A DNA stretch of 9,096 bases from an uncultured Lachnospiraceae bacterium (GTDB lineage: Bacteria; Bacillota; Clostridia; Lachnospirales; Lachnospiraceae), in assembly GCA_910585255.1 (NCBI GenBank), contig CAJUEI010000159.1:1-9096 (forward strand), read 5' to 3'. The position numbers and the translations under genes are program-made. Of this stretch, positions 5,802-9,096 are shown in pieces. Numbering within the stretch: position 1 is the first letter of the stretch; every line of letters begins with the position of its first letter. The notes beneath the pieces are model-generated. The model searched no databases. It was given only the letters and a program-made list of their open reading frames with translations, and was not told the origin of the DNA.

Positions 5802-7058
5802 GATTCGAGTGCCGTCACTCAGCTAGTTATTTTAATCATTTTAATCAGTTTATCTGCGTTTTTCTCTTGTTCAGAAACCGCACTTACTACGGTCAATAAG
5901 ATCCGGATTCGTGCACTGATAGAAGAAGGAAACAAGCGTGCTTCCATTTTAAATCAGGTTACTGAAAATTCCGGCAAAATGCTTAGTGCCATCTTAATCG
6001 GAAATAATATTGTCAATATTTCGGCATCCTCTCTTGCTACCGTTTTAGCAACCCGGCTGCTGGGAAATGCAGGAGTCGGAGTGGCAACGGGTGTGCTTAC
6101 GATATTGATTCTAATTTTTGGTGAGATTACCCCAAAAACATTTGCCACCATTCATGCAGAGAAAATTTCTCTCTTTGTTGCACCTATTTTTTATGGACTG
6201 ATGTTTCTTCTTACTCCAGTTATCTTTTTGGTCAATAAACTGTCTACAGGACTTTTACTGCTGCTTCGTGTCGATCCAAACGACAAAGCCGCCACTATTA
6301 CTGAGACAGAACTTCGTACCTTAGTGGATGTCAGCCATGAAGAAGGTGTTCTAGAAACGGAAGAGCATGAAATTATCAGTAATCTCTTTGACTTTGGTGA
6401 TGCAAGGGCAAAAGATGTTATGATACCACGTATTGATATGACTATGCTTGAGGTATCTGCTTCTTATGAAGAACTGCTTTCTACTTTTGAAGAATTCCGA
6501 TTTACCCGTATTCCTATCTATGAAGAGACAACAGACAATGTAATCGGTATTATCAATATGAAAGATGTCTTACTATCCCCGAAAGGAGAGTCCTTCTCTA
6601 TTCGCAGTATCCTAAGAGAAAGCTATTTTACTTATGAAACCAAGAAACTTTCCGAGCTTATGTTGGAAATGCGGAAGGCATCTGTCAATATTGTAATTGT
6701 ACTGGATGAATATGGTGTTACCGCTGGTCTGATTACATTAGAAGACTTATTGGAAGAAATTGTAGGAGATATTCGGGATGAATTTGACGAAGACGAAGAC
6801 GAAGAAATCTCTTTGTTAAGCGATGGAAGCTATCAAATCGATGGACAGATTAAATTAGATGAAGTGAACGATTTACTAGATATCCATCTAAAATCAGATG
6901 ACTATGATTCTATCGGAGGCTATATTATCGAAACATTAGACTGCCTGCCGGAAGTAAACGATTCCATTCATGTAGAGGGATACACGTTCCTTGTAGATTC
7001 CCTGGATAAAAACCGAATTGAAAAAGTTCGAATTATAAAAGAAGAGCTTGCGTCGTAG
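5799..7058 (+). CDS. CNNM/CorC-family membrane transporter with CBS domains (hemolysin-like)
   Basis: A 419-residue membrane protein of the family linked to magnesium or cobalt transport, often annotated as a hemolysin-related protein. The N-terminal DUF21/CNNM membrane domain spans about 1-195, with FFSCSETAL (21-29), GNNIVNI (68-74) and FGEITPK (107-113), motifs that line the ion site in studied members. A CBS pair follows at about 205-330, beginning with DVMIPRID (206-213) and ending in LIVLDEYG- and ITLEDLLEEIVGDI-type sequence. After it comes an acidic linker (DEDEDEE) and a C-terminal CorC_HlyC domain (about 345-415). Length and domain order are normal. It starts with TTG, supported by the ribosome site at 5783-5788, and has its own promoter in the divergent gap. 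It ends at a bidirectional terminator, so it is monocistronic. Exact substrate and direction of transport cannot be read from sequence. Confidence 0.93.
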   Translation: MDSSAVTQLVILIILISLSAFFSCSETALTTVNKIRIRALIEEGNKRASILNQVTENSGKMLSAILIGNNIVNISASSLATVLATRLLGNAGVGVATGVLTILILIFGEITPKTFATIHAEKISLFVAPIFYGLMFLLTPVIFLVNKLSTGLLLLLRVDPNDKAATITETELRTLVDVSHEEGVLETEEHEIISNLFDFGDARAKDVMIPRIDMTMLEVSASYEELLSTFEEFRFTRIPIYEETTDNVIGIINMKDVLLSPKGESFSIRSILRESYFTYETKKLSELMLEMRKASVNIVIVLDEYGVTAGLITLEDLLEEIVGDIRDEFDEDEDEEISLLSDGSYQIDGQIKLDEVNDLLDIHLKSDDYDSIGGYIIETLDCLPEVNDSIHVEGYTFLVDSLDKNRIEKVRIIKEELAS

Positions 7059-7135
7059 TTCCCTTATATTTTTTGATATAATATAATCGTTAGCTCTGCT
7101 AACAAAATTTATTGAAATGTAAAATACTCATATAT

Positions 7136-7192
7136 AAAAAAGACTGCCAATCCAGACAGAAATTTCTTATCGTTTGGATTGGCAGCTCTTTT
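7136..7192. terminator. Bidirectional intrinsic terminator between convergent genes
   Basis: CTGCCAATCCA (7144-7154) is the exact reverse complement of 7175-7185, an 11-bp stem with a 20-base loop. The plus strand continues with CTCTTTT and the minus strand with TCTTTTTTATA, so each direction has a U-tract. It sits 86 bases after the plus-strand stop at 7058 and 31 bases after the minus-strand stop at 7216, and would end transcripts of both. The large loop is unusual for a strong terminator. Confidence 0.8.
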
Positions 7193-7215
7193 GTAAACAG
7201 CGGCTCCCCCCTGTT

Positions 7216-7866
7216 CTAGCCTTTCTTTCGGCTGCTTCTGGCTCCAGAATAACTAAAAAAATCCAACTCTTTTCCATTTATCCGATACCGCTTACTAAAA
7301 AAGGGATACCACAGCCCTGTCTTTTCCACTTTTTGAATTCCCTCCTCCTGCCAAATATAGGGCAAAAATACCTGATATTCTTTACCAGCACAGGAAAGAT
7401 TTGAAACATAGGAAAAACTCTGCATCATGATCTGTTGTATCTCATCCGTTCGCAGAATTTCCTCCGACATCGGCAATGTATGGAAATAGGCATACGTATC
7501 ACTGTCCCTTTCATATCCGCTAATCGGATAGTCCTTCCAGGATTCTTCTCCAACTTGATATACCCATTCCTGCTCCTTTTCTGTTAAAAATAAAAGCGGC
7601 ACTTCTGCTTTTCCTTTTCCAAAAATCCAGTCTTTTTCCCGTTCAAAAACAGTCTGCAAATATTCTGGATTAATAATAGGTTCAAAGTCTTCCCGGATTC
7701 CCTCAACGGAAGCATACAAACAGTCTTCTGCAATGGTATCAAAATTGCGATCGACTAGCATCTTCTGATAAAAAAGCTCTTCTACAAAACGATTCTGCCA
7801 AAAGCTCAGTGTAATACATGCCAAAAACACCCATAAAAAACACAAAATCAAATCATTCCACTTCAC
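7216..7866 (-). CDS. Hypothetical membrane-anchored protein, likely Tad/Flp-like pilus accessory
   Basis: A 216-residue protein with one N-terminal membrane helix (about residues 6-22, LILCFLWVFLACITLSFW) and a long, presumably extracellular part rich in Glu, Tyr and Trp, ending in a basic tail (RSSRKKG). I do not recognise a named domain. The start is a GTG at 7866, with GGAGGG about ten bases upstream, and the gene overlaps the previous one by 14 bases, which indicates translational coupling. Together with its two or three upstream neighbours, all small with one N-terminal helix, it resembles the minor-pilin or pseudopilin end of Tad-like loci in Clostridia. It is the last gene of the cluster and is followed by the bidirectional terminator. 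Confidence 0.75.
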   Translation of the reverse strand: MKWNDLILCFLWVFLACITLSFWQNRFVEELFYQKMLVDRNFDTIAEDCLYASVEGIREDFEPIINPEYLQTVFEREKDWIFGKGKAEVPLLFLTEKEQEWVYQVGEESWKDYPISGYERDSDTYAYFHTLPMSEEILRTDEIQQIMMQSFSYVSNLSCAGKEYQVFLPYIWQEEGIQKVEKTGLWYPFFSKRYRINGKELDFFSYSGARSSRKKG

Positions 7867-8347
7867 AGCGAATCATCCCTCCATAGTAAACAGCAGCTCC
7901 CTCCTGTATTCCCTCTATTCCTAGAAACAAACTTTGTATCTTCTTTCCGATTCCTTTTTTCTTTTCTATTAGAGACACTTTAAAAAAATCACCTTGGAAA
8001 AAAAGATATTCTCCCTCTGATTCTAATTGCTCCCGAATCTGTTTGGTATAATAGCAATCCAATATAAAGTCATAGTTTTCCTGCGGTTTTCCATAGAGAA
8101 CACTGGCATGTTCCATCTCAATCTGGTAAAGTCCGCTTAAAGAAGAAATCGTATTTTCAAACCTTTCTAACATCGTATCTGTCAGTCTTCCCGTATTCCG
8201 CACAGAATCTACAAAATAAGAAGTCTCTGTTAAAAGAAATAATTTCTCCATCCGATTCTGTTCCCCTGCATAAAAAGAAAGAGGCAGCAGAAATAATAAG
8301 ACACATCCTATCCAAAGGGAAATTATTTTCCCAAATGTATCATTCAT
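7853..8347 (-). CDS. Hypothetical membrane-anchored protein, Tad-locus type
   Basis: A 164-residue protein beginning MNDTFGKIISLWIGC, with one N-terminal hydrophobic segment (about residues 8-28) and an external part that includes FVDSVRNTGRLTDTML and a C-terminal GGMIRCEVE. The pattern of a membrane anchor, a segment on a short linker, then 'removal of N-terminal helix' type pilin-like architecture is familiar from small proteins encoded in Clostridia Tad/Flp loci, but I cannot assign a named family. The ATG at 8347 has GAGGAAA about nine bases upstream; a TTG five codons earlier (8362) is possible but lies over that ribosome site. It overlaps the preceding 54-residue gene by 8 bases and the following gene by 14. 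Confidence 0.75.
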   Translation of the reverse strand: MNDTFGKIISLWIGCVLLFLLPLSFYAGEQNRMEKLFLLTETSYFVDSVRNTGRLTDTMLERFENTISSLSGLYQIEMEHASVLYGKPQENYDFILDCYYTKQIREQLESEGEYLFFQGDFFKVSLIEKKKGIGKKIQSLFLGIEGIQEGAAVYYGGMIRCEVE

Positions 8348-8504
8348 ACCATATTTCCTCAATTAATGCTTCTTGATGACAATTTCTATAGACAGTTTCT
8401 CCTAACTCCTGCACAATCTTCTGCTCCGCAAAAAGAAAGGACAATGCCAAACAGAATAGAAATACCGCAGCCGCCAAAAAAAGTGCCTCCTCTATCTGTC
8501 CCAT
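8340..8504 (-). CDS. Small membrane protein of 54 residues, Flp/TadE-like context
   Basis: A short gene on the minus strand, starting MGQIEEALFLAAAVFLFCLA, with a hydrophobic helix at about residues 8-26 followed by AEQKIVQELGETVYRN and an acidic tail ending IWYE. The ATG at 8504 has AGGTG five bases upstream, and its stop overlaps the next ATG, so it is very likely translated. It follows the stop of the truncated upstream gene by eight bases. The size, one helix and charged tail suggest a pilin-like or scaffold component, but no prepilin peptidase site can be claimed with certainty. Confidence 0.7.
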   Translation of the reverse strand: MGQIEEALFLAAAVFLFCLALSFLFAEQKIVQELGETVYRNCHQEALIEEIWYE

Positions 8505-8512
8505 CTTATCAC

Positions 8513-8926
8513 CTATTGCTGAACAAAAATCAACCCGGTAATAGTACCATTACAATCCCGAATAATCGTTCCCTGAAATCTTCCGTTGGGATTAATATAG
8601 TTTTTACTATTTTCTTTTTTCGCTTCCAAATAATCAGTAGAAGACGCTTTTCCTAATTCCCCTGTTTCATCATCAAACTTATAACCATAATAAATACTGT
8701 TTTTCTTTGTCTCTACTTTAATGCCGAATGTCTCCCCATCATATTTTCGAATAGCATTTAATACTTCATTTCCAGAAACTTCTGTTCCATCATAAATCGT
8801 TTTACTATTTTCACTAAATTCTGCATTTAAAGCATTAATTTGACCAGCTCCGGTTGCAGCAGTGTCCTTTGCTTCCCTAGCAATATAAAAGCCAAGTGAT
8901 ATAATAATACAAGTATGTATTAAAAC
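8513..8926 (-). pseudogene. 5'-truncated pilin-like membrane protein
   Basis: An open frame of 137 codons ends in LIFVQQ and a TAG at 8515-8513. It begins directly after an in-frame TAG (8929-8927) and has no ATG, GTG or TTG in frame before its hydrophobic segment (CIIISLGFYIA), nor a ribosome site. The visible part is the end of a membrane helix, a small-residue stretch (AREAKDTAATGAG) and a soluble domain containing YDGTEVSGNEVLNAIR and a hydrophilic C-terminus. This order resembles small N-terminally anchored proteins of Clostridia Tad or conjugation loci. The missing start, with unrelated AT-rich DNA upstream, suggests the 5' end was lost by insertion or deletion near 8915-8935. If the sequence is intact, a rare ATT start would be needed. 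It lies eight bases upstream of the 54-residue gene. Confidence 0.6.
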
Positions 8927-9096
8927 CTATTGGCACAATTTTTTAATTCTAAAAAATTTGTGAAATACACTTGAAAGAATAAAAGATCAATAAGAAATTA
9001 CTTGAAAAAATAAAAATCTTAGATATGTTTCTATGTAAACGGAGGGTCACAGTCCCTCCGGAGAGGGCAAACCGCCTACCATCAATGGTAGAACCT
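8927..9096. other. AT-rich non-coding end with paired hairpins, possible mobile-element edge
   Basis: From 8927 to about 9030 the DNA is very AT-rich and has no supported gene. From 9040 it changes abruptly to a GC-rich structured segment. CGGAGGG (9040-9046) pairs perfectly with CCCTCCG (9054-9060), with a 7-base loop. CTACCAT (9076-9082) is the reverse complement of ATGGTAG (9085-9091). GGC (9066-9068) can pair with GCC (9074-9076). The contrast in composition next to a gene lacking its start suggests an inserted element whose body lies beyond the window. The element type is not identified. Confidence 0.5.

Noticed and set aside
8366..8656. Plus-strand open frame of 96 codons
   Set aside because: It lies opposite the 54-residue gene and the truncated pilin-like gene, which have ribosome sites or protein-like composition. 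The plus-strand product is Pro- and Ser-rich without any domain, as expected of an antisense shadow.
9025..9096. Start of a plus-strand gene running off the window
   Set aside because: An ATG at 9025 opens 24 codons, but there is no ribosome site and the codons cover the hairpins. It could only be judged with more sequence.
1..9096. CRISPR arrays, tRNA or rRNA genes, complete insertion sequences
   Set aside because: I saw no regularly spaced direct repeats, no tRNA-like cloverleaf with a CCA end, no rRNA-like sequence and no transposase frame in the window.

Overview
The window looks like a chromosome segment from a low-GC Gram-positive anaerobe of the Clostridia, most likely Lachnospiraceae. 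The base composition is AT-rich, Shine-Dalgarno sites are strong (AGGAGG type), and GTG and TTG starts occur. The most diagnostic content is the SCIFF peptide and its radical SAM maturase next to a fused SecDF, a gene order known from Clostridia.

Layout. (1) Positions 1-1083, minus strand: the first ten codons of a gene that is probably an ABC transporter ATPase, preceded by a complete FecCD/BtuC-type permease (siderophore, haem or cobalamin class). (2) Positions 1084-1379: an intergenic region with a remarkable fully nested inverted-repeat structure. An 8-bp closing stem holds three perfect hairpins with no unpaired base at the junction, and another 10-bp hairpin lies beside it. (3) Positions 1380-5595, minus strand: a four-gene block reading TIGR04086-like membrane protein, scfA (46-residue SCIFF precursor), scfB (SPASM radical SAM maturase), secDF (fused translocon accessory subunit). 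scfA appears to have its own extended -10 promoter and is followed by a GAAA-loop hairpin, an arrangement that would give more precursor than maturase. (4) Positions 5596-5798: a divergent promoter region. (5) Positions 5799-7058, plus strand: a CNNM/CorC-type membrane protein with a CBS pair. (6) About 7136-7192: a bidirectional terminator between convergent genes. (7) Positions 7216-8926, minus strand: four small, tightly packed or overlapping genes with N-terminal membrane anchors, resembling the accessory-pilin end of a Tad/Flp-like pilus or secretion locus. The most upstream one has lost its start codon. (8) Positions 8927-9096: AT-rich DNA followed by paired hairpins, possibly the edge of an inserted element that cut off the gene at 8926.

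How the parts work together. ScfA and ScfB are a ranthipeptide (thioether RiPP) precursor and maturase pair, and SecDF helps the Sec pathway; whether the mature peptide is exported through Sec is unknown. The FecCD/ATPase pair is an uptake system whose binding protein is not visible here. No complete transposase, CRISPR array, tRNA or rRNA was seen. The items most worth following up are the perfect four-way-junction element, the scfA expression layout and the interrupted pilin-like gene.
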